Below are positions 23,601 through 31,102 of a stretch of 64,000 bases of DNA, one piece after another; the stretch's first letter is position 1; each line of letters begins with the position of its first letter. The notes beneath the pieces are model-generated. The model was not told the origin of the DNA. It made no database searches and was given only the letters and a program-made list of their open reading frames with translations. Source of the DNA: Ditylenchus dipsaci (Eukaryota; Nematoda; Chromadorea; Rhabditida; Anguinidae); contig SADC01001185.1 of NCBI GenBank assembly GCA_004194705.1, forward strand, positions 518,413 to 582,412. The letters run 5' to 3'. The translations under genes and the position numbers were made by a program.

Positions 23601-23821
23601 TCATCACAGAACTGTTTTCGATGCATTTGAGGTTGGCCAATAAAAAAGGCTCGACACCATTTTCATTTTTATGTTTAAGAATGAGTCATTCCTGTGCAAG
23701 CGCTTCACCACTTTTGTCATGTAATTTAGTTAAATCGTGGTCTGTTCAACAAGGATAATAATTGTAAAATTTTAGCAAATATCAACTCATGGCACAAGAA
23801 GTAAATTTTAATCGATCGTAA
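5641..23821 (+). CDS. MOB4: MOB4/phocein-like gene (ten exons seen, 5' end missing)
   Basis: MOB4 (phocein) is a MOB-family adaptor; in animals it belongs to STRIPAK phosphatase-kinase complexes. Exons: 5641-5692 (start possibly 5630), 5749-5799, 5866-5908, 5954-6006, 22395-22445, 22489-22524, 22613-22733, 23561-23631, 23680-23720, 23776-23821. Joined, they read the conserved family blocks in order, including [84 protein letters not shown] and [10 protein letters not shown]. Cys/His residues of the MOB zinc site are present (C of DVCKPEAC, H of FSHAYFHH). Phases match at every junction. The first intron has a GC donor (CAG|GCAAGA). The 16.4-kb intron 6007-22394 holds most of the transposons described here, and the acceptor at 22394 (ATTGAG) is weak. 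The last exon gives a short C-terminus, so a further exon or a truncated tail is possible. The first coding exon is not found upstream. Confidence 0.9.
6358..7600. repeat. Dispersed element end, split by 6402-7505
   Basis: Second copy of the repeat at 785-914, in opposite orientation, starting next to TTAA (about 6354-6357). The copy is continuous before 6401 and after 7506 when the inserted element and one ATTTTAAATT are removed. Upstream 6130-6350 ends in a TACTCGGTTATACACCCC-type sequence shared with 12760, 15170, 54970 and 57170. Confidence 0.7.
6402..7505. mobile_element. Word-array MULE-like element, 10-bp TSD ATTTTAAATT
   Basis: TSD ATTTTAAATT at 6392-6401 and 7506-7515; ends AGAGATGATGA and TCATCATCTCT. 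Outer arrays use the palindromic word CGATTAATCGCA (about 6411-6560 and 7340-7490). Inside the left end lies a second array (about 6590-6740) of the TTTCTCACCGCAAAATAC word that forms the outer ends of 32260-33033. The interior 6735-7150 is a diverged version of the interior shared by 4672-5446 and 32260-33033. No coding region. Confidence 0.85.
7620..8175. mobile_element. Inverted CGACGACGACAACG array element
   Basis: Left end carries CATTTATAAACGTTGTC and an array of CGACGACAACGA; the right end repeats these inverted (CGACAACGTTTATAAATG). The two halves also contain AACGCCAACGACAACGA in inverted orientation. The MITE 7704-7854 is inserted in the left array. TSD not resolved. Confidence 0.65.
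7704..7854. mobile_element. 151-bp foldback MITE, 8-bp TSD CAACGACG
   Basis: Flanked by CAACGACG at 7696-7703 and 7855-7862; near-perfect palindrome with ends GGGCAGGAG and CTCCTGCC. The flanking array also contains this word, so part of the TSD match could be coincidental. Non-coding. Confidence 0.65.
8280..9120 (+). other. Two exon-like blocks of unknown identity
   Basis: Two related stretches (about 8290-8475 and 8655-8850) begin with TGCATTAGATAAG, run through a pyrimidine-rich tract ending TTTTAG and continue into an open exon. The first reads [18 protein letters not shown]... and ends after 39 codons. TGCATTAGATAAG also precedes the proteasome-like exon at 50577. They lie inside the MOB4 intron. 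I do not recognise the protein; transposon-borne gene fragments are possible. Confidence 0.3.
9721..9976. mobile_element. TA-inserting MITE of the ACCGTATTTTCTCTAATA family
   Basis: Ends CCGTATTTCCTCTAATAAG and CTTATTAGAAGAAAAAACGG, bracketed by TA at 9721-9722 and 9975-9976. Relatives of the host sequence read GTCTAAGGTATGTGGG, so a single TA became two on insertion. Interior: one diverged arm pair around GCAAAGCTGTTT and CACCCAAAAATC. Non-coding. Confidence 0.85.
9983..12516 (-). mobile_element. Potentially autonomous word-array MULE, 9-bp TSD GTATGTGGG
   Basis: GTATGTGGG occurs at 9974-9982 and 12517-12525, and related copies elsewhere have the intact GGTATGTGGGTGTGCGC target. TIRs are arrays of GGACATTTCGCGCCC (about six or seven copies left, 9987-10104; about six right, 12383-12510, inverted). 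Just inside the left array is a B-box-like GGTTTAAATCCTGG. The interior encodes the split MULE transposase at 10745-12294. Confidence 0.88.
10745..12294 (-). CDS. FLYWCH/MULE-type transposase (multi-exon, possibly decayed)
   Basis: Transposase expected to cut and join the ends of 9983-12516. From the N-terminus: a FLYWCH-like zinc-finger region (exon about 12070-12294, ending [12 protein letters not shown]; its H/C continuation GHGCESYPS at about 12010); a basic linker, [15 protein letters not shown] then PPPVPTSL (about 11735-11823); the C/H part of the MULE DDE domain, [16 protein letters not shown] and [11 protein letters not shown] (about 11380-11510); [18 protein letters not shown] and ENRTNNYAG (11094-11342); and the C-terminal [15 protein letters not shown]...EYLSGIAYN (10745-10972). 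These follow the usual order of FLYWCH-MULE proteins. Short introns separate the blocks. The catalytic Asp segment between about 11530 and 11720 is poorly resolved ([12 protein letters not shown] is a candidate for the first Asp), and some frames need unverified splices, so activity is uncertain. Confidence 0.72.
12700..13240. repeat. TTGCCTTTTTAG array; otherwise no gene
   Basis: Five or so copies of TTTTTGCCTTTTTAG between 12865 and 12975. A CTAGGTGGGAACGAACTCCTG segment at about 13095 resembles a tRNA T-arm in reverse. No coding signal. Confidence 0.5.
13240..13420. repeat. AATTTGAATCAC repeat cluster
   Basis: About eight variants of AATTTGAATCAC/GTGATTCAAATT on both strands. A shorter cluster of the same word is at 21895-21975. 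Confidence 0.6.
13491..13904. mobile_element. hAT-like MITE, 8-bp TSD GCTCAGGA
   Basis: GCTCAGGA at 13483-13490 and 13905-13912; ends CAGTGCTGGGAACTCGTCC and GGACGAGTTCCCAGCGCT. Contains repeated CTCGTCCTTG/CAAGGACGAG words near both ends and GACGAG words in the middle. Non-coding. Confidence 0.82.
14025..14375. repeat. CCACCCAAAAC and GGTCAATTGATC tandem repeats
   Basis: 14025-14095 is a CACCCAAAACCAC-rich stretch. 14268-14375 is a clear array of about seven 16-17-bp units GGTCAATTGATCTAC. The intervening sequence shows no convincing exon. Confidence 0.7.
14415..14556. mobile_element. Foldback with CACTCTCGATAGACCG ends
   Basis: AGTACACTCTCGATAGACC at the left is inverted at the right as GGTTTATCGAGAGTGGACT, with a second inner pair (GGTTTGCTGGTGGTTTATCGAGGG). 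It resembles the ends of 41926-42095 (ACTCTCGATTTAACG), a pogo-like MITE type. Confidence 0.5.
14767..15156 (+). pseudogene. RPL26: Ribosomal protein L26 (uL24) pseudogene, intron retained
   Basis: Exon 14767-14914 gives [17 protein letters not shown] then [20 protein letters not shown]; intron 14915-14962 (GT...TTTTTCAG); the second exon starts [11 protein letters not shown]. After about 11 codons the match stops and resumes out of frame at [14 protein letters not shown]...[12 protein letters not shown] to a stop at 15154-15156. So the central KOW/YRKK part is missing, and there is a frameshift between the ATG and SSPARK (one base short). The retained intron, and an upstream TTTTTTCAG that could end a 5'UTR intron, argue against a processed copy: this looks like a DNA-level duplicate that decayed. 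It lies inside the MOB4 intron, same strand. The C-terminal block resembles nematode RPL26 as I recall it. Confidence 0.88.
15165..15861. mobile_element. Long-TIR element, 8-bp TSD AAATATCC
   Basis: AAATATCC at 15157-15164 and 15862-15869, immediately after the RPL26 stop. Ends GGCGCTACCGGAGTAC and ATACTCCGGTAGGGTC, with arms of about 70 bp (AACACCCTATATCGACC inverted at both sides). A foldback-module copy (hairpin CTCTGGTATGCAT and GTCTAAGGTATGTGGG...) occupies the centre (about 15440-15690). Confidence 0.7.
16080..16480. repeat. GGTTTTGGGTGGTTT repeats and two GGGGGACCAAG motifs
   Basis: 16262-16380 is a degenerate tandem array of GGTTTTGGGTGGT. Two copies of AAAAAACAACAGGGGGACCA follow at about 16401 and 16454; the same motif recurs in many element ends elsewhere. 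No gene in 15870-16480. Confidence 0.6.
16941..17699 (+). pseudogene. MADF-domain accessory protein of Harbinger element, disrupted
   Basis: DNA-binding partner expected to act with the transposase. MADF domain: [18 protein letters not shown], an in-frame TAA where families have Tyr-Lys-Asn, then [16 protein letters not shown]; a 55-bp intron (about 17098-17153); then [15 protein letters not shown] and [16 protein letters not shown] Ser/Arg-rich linker follows an intron at about 17381, and the BESS-like tail [13 protein letters not shown]...[13 protein letters not shown] is in a different frame from the linker, consistent with a one-base slip in an A run near 17500. One nonsense codon plus one frameshift suggest a dead copy. 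Confidence 0.75.
17845..19310 (+). pseudogene. PIF/Harbinger DDE transposase, splice sites partly decayed
   Basis: Exons about 17845-18062, 18111-18379, 18426-18590, 18648-18846, 18897-19060, 19114-19310. Reads [28 protein letters not shown], the HTH-like [18 protein letters not shown], then the DDE core: GAIDGKHI (first Asp), FIGDGAFPL (second Asp), [10 protein letters not shown] (Glu), and HNFLI near the end. All three catalytic residues are present. Defects: no clear AG acceptor before [10 protein letters not shown] (about 18648) and no GT donor after the HNFLI exon (about 19070). The preceding MADF gene is also broken, so mobility is doubtful. Lies in the MOB4 intron, same strand. Confidence 0.85.
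19320..19855. other. No gene; short GTAACGCGC repeats
   Basis: 19443-19472 has three GTAACGCGC units, a word also found at 42960 and 43137 in the GGCATGCC MITE family. 19560-19680 is rich in CCCGAAACCCGCCC words. Nothing coding is recognised. Confidence 0.4.
20071..20115. repeat. Perfect hairpin
   Basis: GAATGAAAAAAAAGGACGAA is followed directly by its inverse around an ACGT centre (AAACGTTT), giving a stem of about 22 bp with no loop. Confidence 0.8.
20345..21841. mobile_element. hAT-like element with about 600-bp palindromic arms, TSD CTTATTAG
   Basis: CTTATTAG at 20337-20344 and 21842-21849; ends CAGTGAGCAGTG and CATCACTG. The arms hold about eight degenerate copies each of TTTCAATTGATTAATCAAA and are nearly perfect inverted copies over several hundred bases (GCAACGCAGCTGATTTATG and its inverse). 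The centre is the ACGACCGGATAC array 20840-21233. Non-coding. Confidence 0.82.
20840..21233. mobile_element. ACGACCGGATAC word-array core
   Basis: GGGTATACCTACGACCGGAT begins the left array (six copies of ACGACCGGATAC variants, 20849-20935) and three inverted copies close at 21181-21233. The word is a variant of those ending 29445-31094 and 47032-48165. Flanks are themselves inverted, so a direct TSD cannot be read. The middle is AT-rich and non-coding. Confidence 0.7.
22805..23342. mobile_element. pogo/Tigger-like MITE at TA
   Basis: Ends CAGTCAAACCTCATTATAAC and GTTATAACGAGGTTCCACTG between TA dinucleotides (22803-22804, 23343-23344). The CAGT...AACCTCGTTATAAC terminus is typical of pogo/Tigger elements. 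A second right end with the same flank is at 22290-22350. Interrupted by 22869-23288; sits in the MOB4 intron between exons at 22733 and 23561. Confidence 0.75.
22869..23288. mobile_element. Mariner-like long palindrome MITE at TA
   Basis: Ends CAGGGTGGGCCAATTTTT and inverse, flanked by TA (22867-22868, 23289-23290). The two arms match for about 200 bp and include the GCCTTGGTACCCCCTGTG motif. Only a short spacer (TTGTTGTTGTTG) separates the arms. Confidence 0.82.
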
Positions 23822-24060
23822 AATGAATCATGCAAGTTTTGACCTATTATAGCATCTAATTGTACCCATCCTTCAACAGCAAGAGAACACAACCACTGCA
23901 TAAGTCCAAATAATGGATGTATCTTGAAATTGATCTTGTGTAAATACAAAATTCCCACCTTTTGTAGACATTATACAGTTTGGCAAATAAATTTTTCTTT
24001 CAAGGTCTTTCTTTCAGTGCATTGAAAAGTGTTGAATTTTCATTGTAAATAGACACGTTA
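23822..24060. other. No gene; MOB4 3' flank
   Basis: AT-rich sequence downstream of the last recognised MOB4 exon; may hold the 3'UTR. No clear polyadenylation signal was singled out. Confidence 0.4.
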
Positions 24061-24065
24061 GAAAA

Positions 24066-24900
24066 AAACGGCTAGGGGACATTTTTCAAAAACGACATTT
24101 TTCAAAAACGACACTATTCAAAACGACACTTTTCAAAACGACACTTTTCCAAAACGACACTTTTCAAAACGACAATTTTCCAAAACGACATTTTTACAAG
24201 GTTTTTAGATAGCCAAATTAATAGCTTGGTGGATTGATTCACGTTCTTGTTAAGATAGCAAGATAAGCTCAAGCACATCAAGCGACAGTGAAGAAAGCAT
24301 TCTGGAAGTCGTTCCGATTGAAGTCTATCCCGAAGCGTCAAGAATTGAAATTATGGAAAGCTCACAGAACAAGAAGAAAATGCTGGCAATCGGCGGTTGG
24401 TTCTTCCTTTGTCCTTTTTTTAACGTGTGTAACAGCATGGCCCGAATGGCAAACGCGATCGACGGGATCAATTTAGAAGATTTGAACATTGATGGAATCT
24501 AAATAGTTTCTTCTGAAGTGGAGTATTACTGTTGTTATCGCTTACTTTTGATTAATAAAGCTTGATTGGTGGACGAAACTGAGGTTTAATTATGACTGTT
24601 GTGATGTCTGTCTGGTTGGATGGGTATAGAATAATGTATAACGCTAAATTTTGACAGGAGTAAAGAAATGCCGTTTCGAGAACTGTCGTTTTTGAGAATT
24701 ATCGGAACAATGGAAAACGTAGTTTTAAAAATCGTTTTGAAAAAGTTTTGGAAAAATGTCGTTTTGAAAAATGTCGTTTCGAAAAATGTCGTTTGCTACA
24801 TTAGAAAATGTCTTTTTGAAAAATGTTTTGAAAAAATGTCGTTTATTTCGAAAAATCAAGTCGTTTTGAAAAATGTCGTTTCTTGGAAAAAGTAGTCGTT
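24066..24900. mobile_element. AAAACGACA word-array element with one exon-like block
   Basis: Left array of TTTTCAAAACGACAC (about eight copies, 24085-24195), right array of GAAAAATGTCGTTTTG (about eight copies, 24660-24890), inverted. Between them 24261-24505 is open in one frame on the + strand: an acidic start SSDSEESILEVVPIEVYPE, then GWFFLCPFFNVCNSMARMAN and INLEDLNIDGI before a stop. The product is not recognised. A candidate 9-bp TSD CGTTAGAAA/CGTTCGAAA has one mismatch and is weak. Confidence 0.6.
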
Positions 24901-25021
24901 CGAAATCGAAATCGAACAAATGCATTACGAAAAGCAAATGTTTTGGCTTTAAACTTTAAGAAAAAGTGGTACCTAGCCAATAAAAAAAAACCTTTTAAAA
25001 GTCTTTGAAAAACAATGAAAT

Positions 25022-25275
25022 GGGCATGCCCGATACACCCGAAATGGGCATGCCCGTGCGACACGGAGAAAAGGCGGGGACCAGCACTTTTTTCTTTCTC
25101 GATCAAGTTTTACATGCATACGCATTCAGATTTTTTAAGTTTTCTGCCTGGCTTTTAAAATTAGTATAGGGTCATCAATATTAGATTTGACGCAAAACGA
25201 GTGAAAAACAGAACGATTCAAAAAAAATTGCTGGTCCCGCCTTAACTTTTTAAAACGCACGGGCATGCCCCTTTA
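25022..25275. mobile_element. GGGCATGCC-ended MITE
   Basis: GGGCATGCCCGTGCG ... GGCGGGGACCAGCA at the left is inverted at the right (TGCTGGTCCCGCC ... CGCACGGGCATGCCCC) next to TTTAA. Sister copy at about 42955-43155. Sequence to 25690 is without genes and includes a palindrome-like pair around TTTTGGCGTTCTGC/GCAGAACGCCAAAAA (25480/25640). Confidence 0.65.
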
Positions 25276-25774
25276 AGAGCGATTTTTGGAAGTCAAAATT
25301 AAAAAATTAGTTCATCGGTCAAATGACAATCGATCCGGGATACCCATCAAGCGATCGGTTCGATGGAAACAATGCGTAGAGAACAGAGTGAAAAATTTAA
25401 AAGATTCATGAAACAACATTCAATCAAGCATCTACACGGTGCGCATGTGTGTTTGGCCCCTTTTGCGACATTTTTGGCGTTCTGCCCTATGTTCTATTTT
25501 GCCCACTTCGGGTTTATATTAAAGCCATTATGTAATTCGTAAGACATTTTCAGTCCCGGCTAACATGCGCTGGCCTACCCTAATAGCTGAGCCATAATTA
25601 AAAATAAGGCCTACGTGGCTAAAACAGAACATAGAGCAGAACGCCAAAAATGCTAGAAAAGGGGCCAAACACACCTACGCCATCTACAAACTAACATATT
25701 CTTGAAGTTTATCAACGAACAAAACAAACCAAGTTCAACAACCGTTTTCTTCGAAATTAAATTTTTCGAAATCG

Positions 25775-27957
25775 CTATCCACGACGAGCGTCCGGCGCAT
25801 CCGGTGAATCACGACGCTTCTTTTGCTTCTCAGAATTCACTTTACCATGCACTTCCCTGCTGGTGTGCTTTTTGTCTTCTTCAATTTCTGCTGGCGGACA
25901 ATCTTTCACATGTGCCTTCTCCTTTCCATCAGTATCCTTCGAACAGCCGTTTTTAGCGTCAACAGAGCAGTTTGTGGACTTGAGTTTACTTTCACAACGC
26001 TTGGCTACCTAAAATCAAAAAAAATCAACAAATTGGAGCTCATAAGTTTTACCTCTTCGCCGGTGAGCGGTAAGTAATAAATTGTTGGCTTGGCGACTGT
26101 TTTCTTGTATAACGAAAGCAAATCCTTGGAAATATCTTCTTTCTTCTTTTCCCCTGGTGATTTTGCTTCAGATGGATCAGCTACAGAAAATCGAATCTTA
26201 TGAATGGGAAATAGGAAGTAAAGTTGATGCAAACATTTGATCTCAGGCGACGGAGAAACAACCTTTGGCTTGCGCTCATGTTTTTCGTGACCTTCCTTTA
26301 CCTTGATCCGCTCATCTTTATCATGGCCTTCTTTTGGCTTGCACTCATCGTTGCTGTGGTCTTCCTTCACCTTGAAGCGCTCATCTTTATCGTGGCCTTC
26401 TTTTGGCTTGTCCTCATCTTTGCTGTGGTCTCTGCTCACCTTGACGTGAGCTGCTAGACGATGAGGTTGACTGCTCTTCAGCACTGCTGGTTCAATCTTA
26501 AACTGAACTTTAAGGTTGCGATTTTCAAACAAAAAACAACCTTAGTTTCCACAACAGCTAATCGAGGTCTCAATCGATCCGGGACACCTCTCAAACGATT
26601 GGTTAACTGGAAATAATCCGTAAAAGAGTTCTATAGAATTTTCCGAAGAAATAGAAACCGGGTTTTCGATAAGTTATACGGGAATTCTATCAAGAGTTAT
26701 CCGGATATTTCTCTGGAATTGAAACTGTCTGAATTTTCCGAAAAACCGGAGAAATAGGCACTCAATCTTAATTTTCAGCAAACTCTTAAATAAAAAGCGA
26801 ATTTGCGTTTCCAGTACAGCGAAACATCAATATAGAACCTAAATTGGAGAGCTACTGCACTAGAACTGCAAAACGTACGAAGGGGCCAATAATCGGGGTT
26901 GTAAAGTCAACCACAGTTAATTATACAAAACTATAGTCAACTTTACAGCCACAGTTAACAATACAAAAAATTTAGCTTACCGGTTTTCGGTAAGTTTACG
27001 GGCTGTGTCAGTTACCGGCAAGTTACTAGTGACCTGCCAGTAAGTTACGTGGTAATGTGAGCTACCGTGGTGACTTACCGCGGTAACCCTCGAACTAACT
27101 GATCTCTTTCACATTTTCTAATTCTCTATTTTTTTGTTTAGTCGGAGAAATAGGCTGAGAATTCTCCGTAGAATTCTCCGGGAATTATATATCTCACAAC
27201 CCTAGTTCTTGCTCACAAATCAAAACTAACCTTTTCGTTAGAAGAGTACTGAACATCAAGAGGCACACCACACATCGCAGGCCAAACAGCGCCATGGAGA
27301 GAATCTCGAGCCAATTTAGCTTGCTCTTTTGTCTTAAACTAAAAGAAACAACTCAAAAATTTTAGTTCTGAAAATAGTAACCTTTGCAATGCAGTTGGTT
27401 TTGATGTCATCAATCCAAAAACCATCTTCAACCAGCTTTCCGAATTCGCTCAGCAATGCCTGTATTTGCTTAACCGTGAAAGGACGCTTCAGACGACGAA
27501 TATGAATCAGCGTAGTCAGTTCAGAGCTAAAGTGCACAAAAACAATACAAATCCCACTCAGAAAACGAAAAATAGACCAAGGAGGAGATGGATTTCTGAG
27601 TCTGAGCAACCGCTGAGATGTCTTTGTATCCTTCGCCGACTTCTTGGACGGTTCCAATTCGGCTTCTTTCTTTGACGGCTTGATTATTGGCTCCGCTTTG
27701 ACTTCTTTCTTGGTCTGCTTTTTTGGTGGTTCGACTTCAATTTCTTCGTCATATTTGATTGCCTCTCGCTTCGTCTTGATCTTAGCTGGAGCTTTGCTGT
27801 CTGTCGGTTCATGCTTAGATCGTGGTAGATCATCTGCAGCAACTTTTAGATTGACATCCAGCTTCGGCTCTTTGACAGCTATTGCAGGAAAATCTTCTTG
27901 TCCGGAGAGCGATTTCAACGGTATCTCTTCTGTTGACTCATCATCCAATGACTTCAT
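25775..27957 (-). CDS. ACIN1: Acinus-like RNA-binding protein (RRM + RSB motif)
   Basis: Acinus is a nuclear RNA-binding protein that joins RNPS1 and SAP18 in the ASAP splicing/exon-junction complex. Exons (minus strand order): 27611-27957, 27382-27526, 27231-27338, 26235-26502, 26053-26180, 25775-26008. Start chosen at the ATG 27957 (MKSLDDESTEE), just after an acceptor-like TTTGTAG. An acidic/basic N-terminus precedes the RRM-like domain (IHIRRLKRPFTVKQIQ, LVEDGFWIDDIKTNCIAKF, ARDSLHGAVWP), which matches the Acinus RRM, including its FWID and HG-WP signatures. A charged region with three degenerate KPKEGHDKDERxKVKEGH-type repeats follows, then the RSB motif LYKKTVAKPTIYYLPLTGEE that binds the partners, and a basic tail. 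The N-terminal SAP domain of longer forms is absent. All introns are GT-AG; the 26503-27230 intron contains inserted repeats. Confidence 0.92.
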
Positions 27958-28204
27958 AGCGCAATCGATACTACAAATAAGGATTTGAAGGAATAGACAA
28001 ATTTTAGGGTTCATATTGACACAAAAGAGTGGGACGGTTCAAAGGGATGAACAGTCGAACCTCCCAATAACGACCACCTTAGGGACCGGCCTAAGGTGGT
28101 CCACGTTGTGTCAAACACGTCAAATGACCAAATCGGAGTTGGCGTTCTGTTTTAATGAAAATCCAAAATAATTTTTCATTTTCAAATAACATTGACGAAA
28201 ATAT

Positions 28205-29394
28205 CGTTACTACTCATTTGCGCAAAACTCATTTGCGCAAACTCATTTGCGCAAACTCATTTGCGCAAAACTCATTTGCGCAAATTTTTTGAAGTTACAG
28301 GTTCGAAAATATTACTACTCAGGAGTTTTACCTGAGTTCTTCAACCTGGGTACGACCACGTGGGTAGAACAAAACCAAGTGGTCGTCCACTTGGATTAAA
28401 AATTTTTTTACGTTTTTCATGTTCCAAAACCTTTTTTTCTGAATTGATTTAGGCATGCAAAATTTGTTTGTCTACTCACAATAATCCACAAAAGTTTAAG
28501 GTCGACCACCTTGGAGTGGGTAACTACCCACGGTATTGATATTGTGTTCAGGACACGATTTTGGGGACACGGACAATTCACCGTACGGACGATTCATCGT
28601 CCGGGACAATTCACCGTCAAGGACAATTCACCGTCAGGGACAATTCACCGTCTGGGACAGTTCAAATTAGCCCTTTGGATTTGAGCCCCCGCATTTGAGA
28701 CCCCCCCCCCCTCCCCCGTATTTGAGCCCCGCATTTGAGCTCCCGCATTTGAGCCCCGCATTTGAGCCCCATTGCAAAAGCCGACATTTGAATCGGGACA
28801 CGGACATTTCACTGGACATTTCACACGTATATAAAGATTTAGCCCTTATCCCGGACCATGTACCCCCAAAGGGTCAGCCCTTATCCCGGACCATGTACCC
28901 ACAAAGGGGCTTCCTATTGAATTAGGTTGCCTGCCGAAGGCAGGCAGGTAGAAGGAGAAGAATCTTAACCAAAATTAAATGGGGCTCAAATGCAGGGCTC
29001 AAATCCAAAGGGCTCAAATGCGTGTTAACGGCTCACGGTGTTCCGATTGACTCATTGTAATAATGATTGTATGTAAACTGACGGTGAATTGTCCCAGACG
29101 GTGAATTGTCACGTACCCCGATTTTGGATAGGGTACATTGATTTTTTAATACTTTCAGCTTAATCCAAAATATCGGATTCTAGAGGTGAGTGCTTATTCA
29201 AAAGAAGTACCAGGTGGATCTCCTATCCAACCTGAGGTTTACTGGTCTTATAAAAACTAGTTTATGGTTGTTATTCAAGAAAAAATAATTTCTGCTACCA
29301 CCTGCATTCGAACCTGTAACTTTAAAAAATTTGCGCAAATGAGTTTTGCGCAAATGAGTTTGCGCAAATGAGTTTTGCGCAAATGAGTAGTAAT
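28205..29394. mobile_element. Word-array MULE-like element, 9-bp TSD CGAAAATAT
   Basis: CGAAAATAT at 28196-28204 and 29395-29403. Arrays of ACTCATTTGCGCAAA: five copies left (28212-28287), four right inverted (29326-29388). Immediately inside both arrays is a B-box-like segment (AGTTACAGGTTCGAA and TTCGAACCTGTAACTT). 28565-29118 is a later insertion. No transposase. Confidence 0.85.
28565..29118. mobile_element. Word-array MULE-like element, 9-bp TSD CGATTTTGG
   Basis: CGATTTTGG at 28556-28564 and 29119-29127. Arrays of GGACAATTCACCGTC (about six left, two right inverted). Inside are further short arrays: CCCCGCATTTGAG (28685-28770) with inverse CTCAAATGCAGGG at 28983-29025, and TATCCCGGACCATGTACCC twice. 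Same terminal word as 34774-35537. Confidence 0.85.
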
Positions 29395-29717
29395 CGAAAA
29401 TATGCTCAATTTTATGCACTAAATATTCATAAAACTGTTATTTAGGTAAAACCACAACTCGGTACACATTATGACTCGGTATCACGACTCGGTACAAGCA
29501 CGACTCGGTACCATGACTCGGTACAAACACGACTTGGTACTACGACTCGGTACATTTTTTTTCACAAATTATTTTCCTATTGAGACTAAACGCTGGTTCT
29601 GTCTATTTTGGGGTCGAGTATTCATTGTTTTTATGCTCGCCGATTTTATCATTAGTGAGCTGAATATTCTTGTTAATCAAAATAAATTTCAATGTTTTCA
29701 TTTTCAGATCTTTCGCT

Positions 29718-30880
29718 ATGGCCAAAATGCAAATGACCCACTCACAGAGAATTGGAGCAAGAACAGCGCCAATAACCTACGCAGAAGACGGAATAAAATG
29801 CTTTATTTGGACGAAGACCGGTCGAACTTCCGTCAAGAATGGGTTCCAACAGTGCTACTTCAACTGTTCCGAATGCAGAAGTTTCAAAGAAGCTAATGGT
29901 GGTCGAGCAAGAATGGGGCTAAAGTACAGTATATGTCATAGCCGGAAATCTTCACAAGTCATGTTTTTTCAGCGTTTTAGCACCTAAAACATACAAAAAA
30001 CACGTTTTCCGGCCCCGGTCGGCCATTCTTTGAACAAAAAATTTTTTTTTTCGATTTAAATGACCAAATCATGATACCCTATAGCCCACCCCATGGTCCA
30101 TTAATTTTCATGTCACTTTGTTTGTGTTTTAATGATTTTTAGTTTATCATAGCTCTGTTATGTCAATTATGTCTAAGGTATGTGGGTGTGCGCATCTCAA
30201 CCCCAAGCAACCAAGCCCCTGCGCCCCGAAGGGACGCAAGGGGCTTGAGAGTTAACTTGAGAGTTAGTTTAAGGTCATTGGAACAAATGTGAGAAGATCC
30301 GTGCAAGCAGATGTCGCAGCCGGCGCCAAGGAAACACCAGCCACAGCAAGAGTGAAGATCGATGCCAAGCTAGTCAGGGAGTCGGTCCGAGGACAACTAA
30401 TCATGCTGAGAGCTACCACAGCAAGCAGCGACTACATTTTTTGATTGATTCTAAGCTTGTTCATTGGGTGGTGCCATTTCGGCAGGTAAGATTCATTCTT
30501 TGCATATACGGTTTCTGAATTGCATTTAGCTTACTCACAGAAGAAGTTGATGCAATGGATGTCTACCAAGGTGACCAGCCTCCAAGAAGACAGATAACCG
30601 ACTATGGTGAGATTACTCAGAGGCTGGTCCAAGGAAAGGTTTATTTTTCTACGTCAGTAATTTATTAGTGCTTTTTTAACCTTAGAACAAGAGCTTGCAG
30701 TTTTTTTCCAGCGGCGATGGCGTCAACCGGGAAGGGCAGTACAACGAGAAAATGTGCAAGTACCTAACAAGAGTAGGACGACTGATCGGAATTAGCATTG
30801 CCAATTTTCAAGAGGTGCTCCAGGAGGATGATATCCAATTAAATGTGGCTCAAGAAAATATAGAACCAGCTTTAATTTGA
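29718..30880 (+). CDS. FLYWCH-like zinc-finger protein of the element (exons incomplete)
   Basis: Exon from the ATG at 29718 (preceded by TTTTCAG at 29701-29707) reads THSQRIGARTAPITYAEDG, then CFIWTKTGRTS and CYFNCSECRSFKEANGG: the aromatic-W and C-x2-C pattern of a FLYWCH-like finger. It aligns with the 47202 protein over its whole finger. Further open blocks on the same strand: NVRRSVQADVAAGAKETP...ATTASSDYIF (about 30280-30450), EEVDAMDVYQGDQPPRRQ...RLVQGK (about 30540-30638), and CKYLTRVGRLIGISIANFQE (about 30687-30880). Splicing between them is interrupted by the repeat at 30174. Likely binds element DNA or chromatin; no catalytic domain is visible. Confidence 0.6.
30174..30262. repeat. 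Foldback module GTCTAAGGTATGTGGG
   Basis: Copy of the dispersed GTCTAAGGTATGTGGGTGTG module with the GC-rich inner stem AAGCCCCTGCG/CGCAAGGGGCTT. Only the left half of the outer stem remains. Confidence 0.7.
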
Positions 30881-31102
30881 AATCCCGATGTAATTAACTT
30901 GTTTTGATGGAATGTTTATGTACAAATTGTTGTTATGTTAGGTAAATCCGTTGTTTTGTCAGAACAAAAAGCTTTGTGACACTGTCGGTATCTGGTTTAC
31001 TTCGAAAGTGCAGCAATTTTAAAAAGTGTACCGAGTCGTGTTTGTACCGAGTCGTGGTACCGAGTCATAGTTTGTAAAGAGTCGTAGGGCAGTCGTTATT
31101 TA

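Larger units (their letters stand above)
29445..31094 (+). mobile_element. Word-array MULE-like element with FLYWCH gene
   Basis: GTTATTTA at 29437-29444 and 31095-31102 (8 bp visible). Starts GGTAAAACCACAACTCGG; left array of six ACGACTCGGTAC variants (29454-29556), right array of four inverted (31026-31087). Contains the FLYWCH-like gene below and a foldback-module copy at 30174-30262. Confidence 0.82.

Noticed and set aside
28196..29403. Regularly spaced short repeats that could suggest a CRISPR array
   Set aside because: Units are directly adjacent or nearly so, inverted at the other end and bounded by a TSD; the genome is eukaryotic.
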